Source: Opitutia bacterium ISCC 52 (GTDB taxonomy: Bacteria > Verrucomicrobiota > Verrucomicrobiia > Opitutales > UBA2995). Taken from it: a stretch of DNA of 64,000 nucleotides. Below the pieces are notes generated by a model, which did no database searches, had not been told where the DNA came from, and saw only the letters and a list, made by a program, of their open reading frames with translations. This document shows positions 26,020 through 34,985 of this stretch, piece by piece. The translations under genes were made by a program, and so were the position numbers. The DNA is taken from contig CP076040.1 of the NCBI GenBank assembly GCA_014529675.2, positions 868,001 through 932,000 on the forward strand, in the 5' to 3' direction. Positions within the stretch are counted from its first letter, which is position 1. The number at the start of each line of letters is the position of its first letter.

Positions 26020-27486
26020 CTACGCGATCAACTCCGGTACATAATCCGCACCTTCAACGCCGACCAGGCGTTTATCTAGTCCTCCATGGAGGAAACTAAG
26101 GTGATTCGGATCCAGTCCCATCAAATGAAGGATGGTGGCGTGTAGGCGACGCACATGCATGGGGTTTTCAACGGCGTTGTTTCCGAGCTCATCGGTTGAT
26201 CCAAAGGACATGCCTCCTTTGATGCCTCCGCCGGCCATCCACATAGTGAATCCAAATGAATTGTGATCGCGCCCGGTGCCCTTGGCGTATTCGGCCGTGG
26301 GTTGCCGGCCGAATTCTCCACCCCAGACAACCAGTGTTTCTTCTAGCAGGCCTCGGCGTTTCAAATCTTTAAGGAGTCCCGCAATGGGTTTGTCGGTTCT
26401 TCCTGCGTGTTTGTTATGGTTAAACTCGAGATCGCCATGGGCATCCCAGTTGGAATCGGTGTGAGCTCCGCCGGAGTAAATTTGAATGAAGCGAACGTCC
26501 CGTTCTACGAGTCTTCTAGCAAGCAGGCATTTAGTACCGAACTCCTGGGTACGCTCTTCGTCGATGCCGTAGAGCCGTTTGGTTTCCTCTGATTCCTGTG
26601 CCAGTTCAACCGCCTCGGGAGCGGTGCTTTGCATTTTGTAAGCCAGCTCGTAACTCGCAATGCGGGCTGCCAGGTTTGTGTTGTCGTAGCGACTTTCCAT
26701 GTGCCCTTCATTGAGGTGGTTCAGGCTTTGGATGATACGTTGCTGCTCGGTCATCGACATGCCTTGAACGCTCTTGAGGTCCAGCATGGGGCTGCCTTCG
26801 GACTTGAAGGTCGTTCCCTGATAACTGGCGGGCATATATCCACTGGACCAGTTCTTGGCGCCACTGATGGGGCCGCCGGTATGGTCGAGCATGACCACGT
26901 AGCCAGGTAGATCCTGATTCACGGTGCCGAGCCCATAATTGATCCAGGATCCGAGGGAGGGACTGCCACTCAGGATGGATCCAGAGTTCATCATCAACAT
27001 GGCTGACCCATGGATGGGTGAGTCGGCCTGCATGGATTTGATAAAGGCGATATCGTCAACACAGGTCGCTACGTGAGGAAAGAGGTCAGATACCCAGGCT
27101 CCGGATTGGCCGTGTTGTTTGAAATTCCACTTGGGGCCAACCACGCGTCCTTCGTTTTTCTTTCCGCCGCGACCAAAGGTTTTTACCTCAATGGTCTTTC
27201 CATCGTATTTGAAAAGTTCGGGCTTGTAGTCGAAGGTATCGATATGGCTGGGGCCGCCATACATGAAGAGAAAGATGACTCGCTTGGCTTTGGGAGCGTA
27301 GTGGGGGGGCTTAGTTGCAAGAGGGCCTTGATGTGGATTAGTGACAGTGGCCCCATTCAAGCTATTGAAAAATCCTTCCTGACCCAGCATCCCGGTCAGT
27401 GCGAGGGAGCTGAATCCTCCGCCTACGGTTGAAAGGAATTCACGGCGAGCCATGCGCCGACAGAAGTTTTTCGGTTGGTTTTTCAT
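26020..27486 (-). CDS. DUF1501 protein with Tat leader
   Basis: A 488-residue protein with a twin-arginine-type leader (RRMARREFLSTVGGGFS, about residues 10-26). A sulfatase/alkaline-phosphatase-like DUF1501 domain follows: VIFLFMYGGPSHIDTFDYKP, later VVWGGEFGRQPTAEYAKGTGRDHN and HATILHLMGLDP. The family is very common in Verrucomicrobia and Planctomycetes and almost always paired with DUF1549/DUF1553 proteins; its biochemical role is unsettled. The start codon shares one base with the upstream stop (TGATG at 27484-27488), so translation is coupled. Confidence 0.92.
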   Translation of the reverse strand: MKNQPKNFCRRMARREFLSTVGGGFSSLALTGMLGQEGFFNSLNGATVTNPHQGPLATKPPHYAPKAKRVIFLFMYGGPSHIDTFDYKPELFKYDGKTIEVKTFGRGGKKNEGRVVGPKWNFKQHGQSGAWVSDLFPHVATCVDDIAFIKSMQADSPIHGSAMLMMNSGSILSGSPSLGSWINYGLGTVNQDLPGYVVMLDHTGGPISGAKNWSSGYMPASYQGTTFKSEGSPMLDLKSVQGMSMTEQQRIIQSLNHLNEGHMESRYDNTNLAARIASYELAYKMQSTAPEAVELAQESEETKRLYGIDEERTQEFGTKCLLARRLVERDVRFIQIYSGGAHTDSNWDAHGDLEFNHNKHAGRTDKPIAGLLKDLKRRGLLEETLVVWGGEFGRQPTAEYAKGTGRDHNSFGFTMWMAGGGIKGGMSFGSTDELGNNAVENPMHVRRLHATILHLMGLDPNHLSFLHGGLDKRLVGVEGADYVPELIA

Positions 27487-30083
27487 CAGTCGAGGAATAC
27501 AAATTCGTTGAGATTCAGCATCATGAGGGCGAAGCGATTGATCGCGGTTGGCAGATCGTGGCCGTGGTCGGATTGCATGGATTGGATCAGCTCGATGGAA
27601 GTCGTGCGTTCTTCTGCATCGGGTAATCGGCCCAGCACGCGAGTAAACCCTTCATTGATCAATGGCTCCAAGCCATCTTTGGCGAGTGGTTCCAACGTTT
27701 GTGCCAGTTGATCCGCATGATCCGCCATAAACTGGCTATTCATCATGGTGAGAGCCTGAGACGGAACGGTGGTATTGAAACGGACGGGACAGGAGGTGTC
27801 TGTGTCTGCTGAATCAAAGGTAGACATCATCGGGTCCAATAGTGAGCGTCGGGTAAAAGTATAGATGCTTCTCCGGTTTTGATGCTCCGGGCCGGCTTCA
27901 AGCTTCCACCGCTGTTCCGCTTTCGAGGCGGTTGCCAGTACTTCTTTGGGTAAGGTGGGAAAAACGCTGGGGCCACCTACCTGTGGGTTAAAGTGATCGG
28001 CCACCATGAGCACTGAATCGCGAATTTCCTCTGCCGTTAGTCTTCGCATATCGAATCTCCACAGGTGATCATTGAGTGGATCTTTGGTCAGTGCCTCTTC
28101 ATTGGGAGCTGAGGACATCTGATAAGCCTTGGAAGTCATGATCAGACGGTGCAGGGGTTTCATGGTCCAATCAATGCGAACGAATTCATTTGCCAGCCAA
28201 TCGAGCAACTCAGGATGGGTAGGTTTACTTCCCAGTCCTCCAAATTCATCTGAGCTTCTCACCAGGCCTCTGCCGAAGTGGTGTTGCCAGATACGGTTTA
28301 CCGCTACGCGCGTGGTAAGTGGATTGGTATCACTGGCAATCCAATGGGCCAGTTGCAAACGGCGGTCAGTATCGGCGCTTACTGTGTCTTGTAGTTGATT
28401 TCCCAATACATTGGGGAGTCCCGGTAGTACTTCTTCGCCTGGGGCATGTGGGTTGCCTCGATAGAGCACATGCGTGGGCTTGGGGCTACCTTCGTTGAAC
28501 GCAGCCGTTACCAGGGAGCTCTCCATGGTTTTCTGTAGGGGTTGGAATGCATCTGTAGCGTCTTTTTCCAACTTAAGATTTTCTTTTAAAATAGCACCCC
28601 ATTCGCCGCCTTTGTCTGCGGATTCTCTTACGACGGCGTTCGCTACGCCCTTCATGCGACTCCACTTACTAACGGTAACCCAGTTTGCCGGTTTACCTTC
28701 AGTGACTAAATCAAGTTTGAGTTGAAGACCCGTATGTCGACCGAAGATCAGTTTCAGATCGTGATCGCCGGCATGTAGATCAATGGTGAAGTCTTCGGTG
28801 ATGGTATTGAGGCCCACTTTTGAAAATACGAGTTGATCGCCCAAATACATCCAAGCGCCCCCGTTGATGGTAACATTGAAAGTTTTCGGACCTGCTTCCT
28901 TTTGATGAAAGGTTCCTTCGATGACGTAAGAGGACGGAACTGTTTTGGCAGGTGTGATTTGTGTCAGGTCAGGATTAATGTGAATGGTCCCATCCGGGAG
29001 GGCTCCTTCGTAGAAATATTTTATGCTATCCAAATCGCCATAGGCAGTATTCCAATCATCCATCACGTAACCGAAGTGGAGCTTGGTCGGGTAAAGGTCT
29101 TTCTTTGAATCCTGACCTGGAACTCGGGTGTGAAGGTAGTTGGCCGCCTGCCAGATTTTCAACCGAGGCAACATGATGTCGCGAATCCCTGTTTCCAATT
29201 GGTCGCTCAGCTCAGTTTCTTTTTCTGAATCAAAAATCGAGACGGTTGAAATATCCTGGTTTCGGATTTTAAAGGGAATTTTGAGAGCTTTGAAATGAGA
29301 CAAGAATTGGTAGTATTCTTTTTGTGAAAGGGGATCAATCTTGTGGTCGTGGCAGCGGGCGCAGGATATACTCGTCGCCAGCATTGATCGTGAGACGGTG
29401 TTTATGATGTCGTCGTAGTAGTCGTAGTAGAACTGGCCTTCGTCAGCTGGCTCATCGTCGTAGACTCCCAGGTGGAGGAAGCCGGTTGCGATGGTGCTTT
29501 CGGCATCGGCGTCTGGCTTCACGTCTCCAGCAAGCTGATCGATGATGAATTCGTTGTAGGGTTTGTCTTTGTTAACCGCATTGATGACGTAATCGCGGTA
29601 TCTCCACATGTTGCGTTTATCGGTATCGCGCTCGTAGCCACTCGATTCAGCCCATCGGGCTGCATCCAGCCAGTGGCGACCCCATTTCTCACCGTAGTGA
29701 GGAGAATCCAGCAGTTGGTTGATGAGGTTCTCCCAAGCTCTGGGCGAATCATCCGTCAAAAAGGCATTCGCTTGTTCTTCAGTAGGAGGAAGGCCAGTCA
29801 AGTCGTAGTAGGCTCGACGGAGTAGAACCAACTTGTCTGCCGGGGGATTCGGATCGAGCTTTTGCTTATCCAAGTTAGAGCGAATAAACGCGTCGATCGG
29901 GTTTTCCGACCAGGACTTGTCTGAAACGTTTGGCACCGAAACATTCGCAGGAGGATCATAGGCCCAGTGCTTAACTTCCTTACCAACCTGTGAATAGAGG
30001 CTTGGTATGAGAGCAAAAATTAGCAGGGCCGCCCAGGTCGTAGCGGTAGGAAAATAGTTCTTAGTTGGGGTGGAGACGTGCAT
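27486..30083 (-). CDS. DUF1549/DUF1553 secreted protein with heme-type CxxCH motif
   Basis: An 865-residue exported protein (leader about 10-31). The DUF1549 (PSCyt2) domain spans about 55-270 and includes CARCHDHK, a CxxCH covalent-heme motif at 241-245. A middle region (about 370-470) looks like a PA14/beta-sandwich domain (YVIEGTFHQKE, MYLGDQLVF). DUF1553 (PSD1) is C-terminal (about 580-850: DRRLQLAHWIASDTNPLTTRVAVNRIWQHHFG). Such proteins are often expanded in PVC bacteria that live on polysaccharides and may be secreted cytochrome-linked partners of DUF1501. The pair is translationally coupled. Confidence 0.9.
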   Translation of the reverse strand: MHVSTPTKNYFPTATTWAALLIFALIPSLYSQVGKEVKHWAYDPPANVSVPNVSDKSWSENPIDAFIRSNLDKQKLDPNPPADKLVLLRRAYYDLTGLPPTEEQANAFLTDDSPRAWENLINQLLDSPHYGEKWGRHWLDAARWAESSGYERDTDKRNMWRYRDYVINAVNKDKPYNEFIIDQLAGDVKPDADAESTIATGFLHLGVYDDEPADEGQFYYDYYDDIINTVSRSMLATSISCARCHDHKIDPLSQKEYYQFLSHFKALKIPFKIRNQDISTVSIFDSEKETELSDQLETGIRDIMLPRLKIWQAANYLHTRVPGQDSKKDLYPTKLHFGYVMDDWNTAYGDLDSIKYFYEGALPDGTIHINPDLTQITPAKTVPSSYVIEGTFHQKEAGPKTFNVTINGGAWMYLGDQLVFSKVGLNTITEDFTIDLHAGDHDLKLIFGRHTGLQLKLDLVTEGKPANWVTVSKWSRMKGVANAVVRESADKGGEWGAILKENLKLEKDATDAFQPLQKTMESSLVTAAFNEGSPKPTHVLYRGNPHAPGEEVLPGLPNVLGNQLQDTVSADTDRRLQLAHWIASDTNPLTTRVAVNRIWQHHFGRGLVRSSDEFGGLGSKPTHPELLDWLANEFVRIDWTMKPLHRLIMTSKAYQMSSAPNEEALTKDPLNDHLWRFDMRRLTAEEIRDSVLMVADHFNPQVGGPSVFPTLPKEVLATASKAEQRWKLEAGPEHQNRRSIYTFTRRSLLDPMMSTFDSADTDTSCPVRFNTTVPSQALTMMNSQFMADHADQLAQTLEPLAKDGLEPLINEGFTRVLGRLPDAEERTTSIELIQSMQSDHGHDLPTAINRFALMMLNLNEFVFLD

Positions 30084-30241
30084 CTTGTGTCACCTAATTG
30101 GGTAGAAACAGCCTTACTCTGTGAGTTCTCCAGGATTTTTCCAGCAAAACTGCAGCGTAGATGGTTGAATGCGTTACAAAATTAATCAATTTCCGGCTTC
30201 CAGCCTGATGGAAAAGGGGTTGGAATGAACGTTACCATAAA

Positions 30242-31987
30242 GTGAAAAATTCAGACGACTCTCCTAAACCACGAAAAAGCCCCGAAGAACTACGCAGCCA
30301 TCACTGGTATGGGGTCAATGATCTACGCTCATTTGGGCACCGGTCGCGCTCAGCTCAGATGGGTTATAGCCGGGAAGATTATGCTGGGAAACCGGTAATC
30401 GCCATTCTCAATACCTGGAACGACATCAATCCGTGTCATACCCATTTCAAGAATCGGGCGGAAGAGATTAAGCGAGGCATCTGGCAAGCAGGTGGTTTCC
30501 CGGTAGAGCTACCGGCTATTTCGCTTTCCGAAAACTTCATGAAGCCGACTACCATGATGTATCGGAATCTGTTGGCCATGGAAGCGGAAGAGCAGGTCCG
30601 AGCTCATCCTGCAGACGGCGTTGTGCTGATGGGCGGGTGTGATAAAACGACGCCAGCGCTTCTCATGGGTGCGGCGAGTATGAATTTGCCGGCCATCTAT
30701 ATGCCGGCGGGAGCGATGCTTCGTGGGGACTACTGCGGCAAGATCTTAGGGAGTGGTACCGATATCTGGAAATACTGGGCTGATTTGCGCGCGGGTAAAA
30801 TCAACGAGTGCGAATGGCGTGGTATCGAATCGGGCATCGCTCGTTCGGCCGGCACCTGCATGACCATGGGGACTGCAGCTACCATGATGAGTGCGGTAGA
30901 TGCTTTGGGATTTACGCTTCCAGGAGCATCCTCGATTCCAGCGGTGGATTCACGTCACTCACAAATGGCGACCAATGTAGGTCGGCGCATTGTGGATATG
31001 GTGTGGGAAGATCTAACACCCAGTGACATTCTTACGGCCGAGTCATTTGATAACGCGATTACCACCGTACTTGCACTGAGTGGATCGACTAATGCCGTTA
31101 TCCACTTGATCGCCATGGCCAGGCGAGCGGGGGTGAATCTGAGTATGGAGCGATTTGATGAGCTCTCTGCCAAGGTGCCAGTGGTTGCCAATATGCGACC
31201 AGCTGGAGATTTCCTCATGGAAGACTTTTATTATGCGGGTGGGCTCGAAGCCATGTTAGAGCAAATTCGTCCTCTCCTGCATACCGATTGCATAACAGTG
31301 AATGGGAAATCACTCGGCGAAAACATTGCCGGCGCCAAAGTGCACAACTCGGAGGTGATTCATTCATTGGAGGCTCCCTGTGCTCCTTCAGGAAGCCTGG
31401 TTGTGCTTCGCGGTAATCTTGCGCCCAACGGTGCGGTTATGAAGCCCGTGGCAGCTGAGGCGCATCTGCACAAGCACACCGGTAAGGTGATTGTCTTTGA
31501 TAGCTATGATGAGATGCAGGGCCAGATCGATGACCCGGACCTGGAGGTCGATGAGAACTCCGTAATCGTTTTGCGCAATGCCGGTCCGGTCGGAGCAGGA
31601 ATGCCCGAATGGGGTCAGCTACCGATTCCGCAAAAGTTGTTGGAAAAGGGGGTCCGCGATATGCTACGAATCTCTGATGCTCGAATGAGTGGTACCAGCT
31701 ATGGCGCCTGTGTACTCCACGTGGCGCCCGAGTCCTTTGTTGGTGGGCCCTTGGCACTCCTTCAAACCGGTGATGAGATCAAGCTGGATGTGGAAGCCCG
31801 ATCCCTCGACATGTTGGTGAGCGACGAGGAACTCGAAAAGCGGCGATCAAACTACGTCGCACCGGAACCCAAATACGCACGGGGATACGGACGTCTTTAT
31901 TCCGAGCATATTCAACAAGCTGATCTGGGCTGTGACTTCGACTTCCTCGCTGGCACGGCTCCTATCCCCGATCCCGAAATCCACTGA
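30242..31987 (+). CDS. IlvD/Edd-family sugar-acid dehydratase
   Basis: A 581-residue dehydratase starting at GTG. Iron-sulfur cluster cysteines are visible as Cys65 (NPCHTHF), Cys133 (GGCDKTTPA) and Cys206 ([11 protein letters not shown]); [17 protein letters not shown] is the family signature. No ilvB/C/A genes are nearby, and the sequence looks closer to the pentonate/L-arabinonate dehydratase clade than to branched-chain IlvD. With the GarL/YfaU-type aldolase downstream and FucU and dehydrogenases beyond, it likely removes water from an aldonate (for example L-fuconate) to give a 2-keto-3-deoxy acid. The fuconate assignment is inference from context. Confidence 0.85.
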   Translation: MKNSDDSPKPRKSPEELRSHHWYGVNDLRSFGHRSRSAQMGYSREDYAGKPVIAILNTWNDINPCHTHFKNRAEEIKRGIWQAGGFPVELPAISLSENFMKPTTMMYRNLLAMEAEEQVRAHPADGVVLMGGCDKTTPALLMGAASMNLPAIYMPAGAMLRGDYCGKILGSGTDIWKYWADLRAGKINECEWRGIESGIARSAGTCMTMGTAATMMSAVDALGFTLPGASSIPAVDSRHSQMATNVGRRIVDMVWEDLTPSDILTAESFDNAITTVLALSGSTNAVIHLIAMARRAGVNLSMERFDELSAKVPVVANMRPAGDFLMEDFYYAGGLEAMLEQIRPLLHTDCITVNGKSLGENIAGAKVHNSEVIHSLEAPCAPSGSLVVLRGNLAPNGAVMKPVAAEAHLHKHTGKVIVFDSYDEMQGQIDDPDLEVDENSVIVLRNAGPVGAGMPEWGQLPIPQKLLEKGVRDMLRISDARMSGTSYGACVLHVAPESFVGGPLALLQTGDEIKLDVEARSLDMLVSDEELEKRRSNYVAPEPKYARGYGRLYSEHIQQADLGCDFDFLAGTAPIPDPEIH

Positions 31988-32148
31988 TTTTTAGCGGTTA
32001 CCAGATTGAGCAAAGGGAATAGAATGACTAGTTTTTTGCATACACCTAAGAATCGTTTTAACTGGGACGGTGTTCGGTTTTGCTCAATCTTTGCGAACAC
32101 TGAAAATGCCCGTTGTTCGTCTCCTATTACCTCTTACCCCATTAAATT

Positions 32149-32925
32149 ATGACAGAACCCTACAATCCTCTTCCGAATCAATTCCGTCAGGATATGATCG
32201 CTTGTAAAACTTTAATCGGCTGTTGGTGCGGCCTGGCCAATCCCTATAGCGCCGAGATACTCGGGCAGGCTGGGTTTGATTGGCTGCTTATCGATGGTGA
32301 GCACGCGCCTAACGATATCCAAAGTTTTGTCGCTCAACTGATGGCGTTCAAAGATAGCCCGAGTGCTCCGATTGTTCGTCCACAGTGGGCAGAGCCTGTG
32401 ATTATTAAACGCTTACTGGATAGTGGGTTTTTTAATTTCCTCTTTCCATTCATCGAATCTGCTGAAGAAGCAGAAGCGGTAGTGGCGGCTACTCGATATC
32501 CGCCTCAAGGGATCCGTGGAGTATCCTTATCTCAGAGAGGAAACAAATACGGTTATGTGCCCGACTACCATGCCACGATAAACGATAACATCACCGTTCT
32601 TGTGCAAATTGAGAGTCAGAAAGGACTCGATAACGTGGAGGCCATCGCAAAGGTAGAAGGCGTGGACGGCCTGTTCATAGGACCTTCAGATCTTTCCGTC
32701 GCCTTAGGTCATTTTGGAAATCCCATGCACCCGGAAGTTCAGGAAGCCATGCAGCATATTGTTGATGTCGGAAAAGCAACGAACACGGCAGTTGGTATTC
32801 TTGCTCCCGTCGAGGAGCATGCCCGAAAGTACTTAGAAATGGGCATCAGCTTTGTATCTGTTGGAGCCGACCTCGGTATTTTAAAGAATGCGACCCTGGA
32901 ACTTCGGAAGAAATTTAAGGAGTAG
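32149..32925 (+). CDS. HpcH/HpaI aldolase, GarL/YfaU-like
   Basis: A 258-residue class II pyruvate aldolase. The base His52 lies in [10 protein letters not shown], Arg77 in IVRPQW, the metal ligand Glu in VQIES, and Asp in [25 protein letters not shown] closely follows 2-dehydro-3-deoxyglucarate and 2-keto-3-deoxy-L-rhamnonate aldolases. It would cleave a 2-keto-3-deoxy sugar acid to pyruvate and an aldehyde. For a 6-deoxy sugar acid such as fuconate the aldehyde would be lactaldehyde, a suitable substrate for the neighbouring dehydrogenases. The region around 32149 carries no clear terminator, so it may be co-transcribed with the dehydratase. Confidence 0.88.
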   Translation: MTEPYNPLPNQFRQDMIACKTLIGCWCGLANPYSAEILGQAGFDWLLIDGEHAPNDIQSFVAQLMAFKDSPSAPIVRPQWAEPVIIKRLLDSGFFNFLFPFIESAEEAEAVVAATRYPPQGIRGVSLSQRGNKYGYVPDYHATINDNITVLVQIESQKGLDNVEAIAKVEGVDGLFIGPSDLSVALGHFGNPMHPEVQEAMQHIVDVGKATNTAVGILAPVEEHARKYLEMGISFVSVGADLGILKNATLELRKKFKE

Positions 32926-33080
32926 TTTACCTTCAAAAAAGTATCACAGGCATCTTGCTAGAGCTTTATACACAAGTTTCTTGATGGAAGAAGTTGGAAG
33001 TTTCTATCGCGCTATTCCTGTAACAGATCCTCCTCAGTTTCTCCAATCAACCCGCTCCTACACTGGAGAAACTGATAAAG

Positions 33081-33201
33081 TGTAGGAGAGGAGCTTGCTC
33101 CCGATCTGGTGGGTCTAGGGCTATTCAATTCGGGAGCTACCGATGAACGAAGTGAAGACACTTCAACAAGCGAAGCGAAGAATAACAGCTCCTCTCCTAC
33201 A
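33081..33201. repeat. Paired REP-like element with an interrupted right arm
   Basis: The left arm (33081-33104) is identical to the left arm at 12179. The right arm reads ATTCGGGAGCT, then about 49 extra bases (33138-33186), then AGCTCCTCTCCTACA to 33201. AGCT stands on both sides of the extra piece. The piece contains its own short inverted repeat, GAAGTG/CACTTC. Confidence 0.75.
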
Positions 33202-33225
33202 TTTTTATACCGTGGTTGCTGAAAT

Positions 33226-33276
33226 GGTAGGGCTCGATCGCCGTACCGAGGCGAAGCCGACTTCACCCTCGAGCCG
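33226..33276. repeat. REP-like element, GTAGGGC family, long form
   Basis: Begins GGTAGGGCTCGATCGCCGTA and ends CTCGAGCCG, so GGCTCGA pairs with TCGAGCC around a loop holding a further GGCGAAGCC-type stem. The 13 bases GAAATGGTAGGGC (33221-33233) are shared with 25971-25983. Confidence 0.65.
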
Positions 33277-33309
33277 TTATCGATATCCTTTTAAGAGGAA
33301 GAGGAACTC

Positions 33310-33741
33310 CTAGCAGGGCGTCACACCCTTCTTTAGGATGATATTACCATACTTCGCTGTTTCTCCGGTCATCACCACGGCATAGGCGCTTTTTGCGCGT
33401 TCATAGAAAGCGAAGCGCTCTACGCGTTCAGCGGCTGAGGTTTTCGGCCAGCTTTTGTGTATGGCTTGAAGATATCCTTCTTCAACACTTGGATCCAGCT
33501 CATCGCCTTCGACGGCTGCCATCATGGCAAAGGGGTTGTCGACGTATTGATCGAGAATGAACAAGGGCATGATGCCTTCAAGTAGGGTGGCAACTTTTAA
33601 ACCATCGGCACGAATTACGTTTCCATTGAACGTTTCCCCTGGAAAGTGTGCGTCAGCTAAAACAATTTCGTCGCCATGTCCCATTCGGTAAATGGCATTG
33701 AGCAACTCTGGACTGATGACTGGTGATATTCCGATGAGCAT
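33310..33741 (-). CDS. fucU: L-fucose mutarotase FucU (RbsD/FucU family)
   Basis: A 143-residue protein with the FucU signature [15 protein letters not shown] at 21-35, including His22 and Asp30, and the [16 protein letters not shown] segment. FucU interconverts the alpha and beta anomers of L-fucose; the related RbsD acts on ribose. The length and motif fit FucU best. It is encoded 18 bases downstream of the zinc dehydrogenase on the same strand, so a mutarotase plus dehydrogenase pair is likely the entry to L-fucose oxidation here. Confidence 0.88.
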   Translation of the reverse strand: MLIGISPVISPELLNAIYRMGHGDEIVLADAHFPGETFNGNVIRADGLKVATLLEGIMPLFILDQYVDNPFAMMAAVEGDELDPSVEEGYLQAIHKSWPKTSAAERVERFAFYERAKSAYAVVMTGETAKYGNIILKKGVTPC

Positions 33742-33759
33742 AATTGGGATGGGTGAAAT

Positions 33760-34836
33760 TTAATCGATAAGTTCTTCGTCAAAGCAAACTGCTACTTTGC
33801 CGCATTTGCCTGAGGCCATCAATGAGTAAGCGCCTCCCACATTTTCCAGGGAGAACCTGTGCGTTACCAAGTCAGCAGGGTGAATGTTCCAACGCACCAG
33901 ACGTTCGACCAGTTCTTCCATTTTCCAGGTAGAGGTGACCCAAGAGCCATAGAGTGTTTTCTGGTCATGAATCATGTCCGGTGACGGATTAATATTCATG
34001 CTGCCACCTTCGCCGATAAGGACGATCTTACCCCATTTGCGTGTGGCTTGAACGGCGGTCGTTCGTGCTTTGTCATTGGCGGAACAATCGACTGCGCGTT
34101 CGACACCATGGCCTCCAGTGAGAGCCTTCACTTCGGCTACATTTTCCGGGCCTGCTTTGAGGACCTGGTCACAGAGCCCCAACTCCTTGGCGAGTTCCAT
34201 CCGTTCTTCGATCACATCGATGCCAATGATCTGCTTGGCGCCAAGCGCTCGACTGAGCATGGCTGAGGCAAGGCCAACGGGACCGAGTCCAGTGATAAGA
34301 ACGGCATCGTTTCCGCTGATTCCAATTTTTTCCAAGCCTTCATAAACCGTACCGAAACCACAGGCGACCTGGGCACCATCCACATAGCTGAGCTCATCAG
34401 GTAGGGCGATCAAGTCTTTCTCTTCGGCGATCATGTAAGGAGCCATGCCTCCATCGCGCTGCCAACCGTAGGCGCGGCGGTAAGTCTCGTTGGTGCAAGA
34501 GATCATGTAGCCGCGGCGACAGTCGTTACATACGCCGCATCCAGAAATATGATACACAATGACTCGATCATTTTTTTTAAACTGGCGACAACCGGGACCC
34601 ACCTTGGCTATCTGACCGCAGGGTTCGTGGCCGGCGATAACTCCTTGATAGCCTTCCGGTCCCTTGCCCAGGTGCTCGTGGTAAATGCACCGAATGTCGG
34701 AACCACATATGGTCGATGCCTTCGTTCGAATAAGCACTTCTCCATGCCCAGGTTCTGGCACCTCAAATTCTTTCAACTCCGTGGTGCTATCTCCTGGAAG
34801 CACCGCTCCTTGCATAACGTCTGCTAAACTAGTCAT
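33760..34836 (-). CDS. Zinc-dependent medium-chain dehydrogenase
   Basis: From the ATG at 34836 this is a 358-residue MDR enzyme. Catalytic zinc ligands are Cys44 and His70-Glu71 (AGHEP), the structural zinc cysteines are Cys100, 103, 106 and 114, and the Rossmann GLGPVGL follows. The open frame extends to an ATG at 34896, but those 20 codons run through the REP-like element at 34861-34890, so the inner start is preferred. It may oxidise L-fucose or a later alcohol such as lactaldehyde/propanediol. Which of this enzyme and the aldo/keto reductase acts on fucose is undecided. Confidence 0.88.
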   Translation of the reverse strand: MTSLADVMQGAVLPGDSTTELKEFEVPEPGHGEVLIRTKASTICGSDIRCIYHEHLGKGPEGYQGVIAGHEPCGQIAKVGPGCRQFKKNDRVIVYHISGCGVCNDCRRGYMISCTNETYRRAYGWQRDGGMAPYMIAEEKDLIALPDELSYVDGAQVACGFGTVYEGLEKIGISGNDAVLITGLGPVGLASAMLSRALGAKQIIGIDVIEERMELAKELGLCDQVLKAGPENVAEVKALTGGHGVERAVDCSANDKARTTAVQATRKWGKIVLIGEGGSMNINPSPDMIHDQKTLYGSWVTSTWKMEELVERLVRWNIHPADLVTHRFSLENVGGAYSLMASGKCGKVAVCFDEELID

Positions 34837-34860
34837 CTGTGAAGTAATAGGTTTGTAGAA

Positions 34861-34940
34861 GCGGCATTGCGAGGACGCAATGGCCCTACCGTTCACGGTA
34901 GGATTTTAAGGGTAGGGTGAGTGCGTTCCCGCACCGCCGC
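34861..34940. repeat. Paired REP-like element, GTAGGGC family
   Basis: The left unit (34861-34890) is GCGGCATTGCGAGGACGCAA plus TGGCCCTACC. The right unit (34910-34940) starts GGGTAGGGTGAGTGCGTTCC and ends CCGCCGC, in inverted orientation. The pair occupies the space between the zinc dehydrogenase and the aldo/keto reductase. Confidence 0.75.
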
Positions 34941-34985
34941 GTGTAGTTAATTTGTGAGGCTTTTGAACCATGTTTCAAAGAGTGC

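Larger units (their letters stand above)
32926..33309. other. Gene-free gap between convergent genes, with REP-like elements
   Basis: No credible coding region. The first 150 bases hold nothing recognisable. The rest is filled by the interrupted GTAGGAG-type element (33081-33201) and a GTAGGGC-type element (33226-33276). Confidence 0.65.

Noticed and set aside
30084-30241. A hidden small gene or RNA in the divergent space before the dehydratase
   Set aside because: No open frame with a leader, no strong hairpin and no recognisable riboswitch pattern in 158 bases.
30242-31987. Branched-chain amino acid IlvD
   Set aside because: No isoleucine/valine genes are nearby, and the context (aldolase, FucU, sugar dehydrogenases) together with the NPCHTHFK and GGCDKTTPA stretches fits a sugar-acid dehydratase better, though sequence alone does not exclude IlvD.
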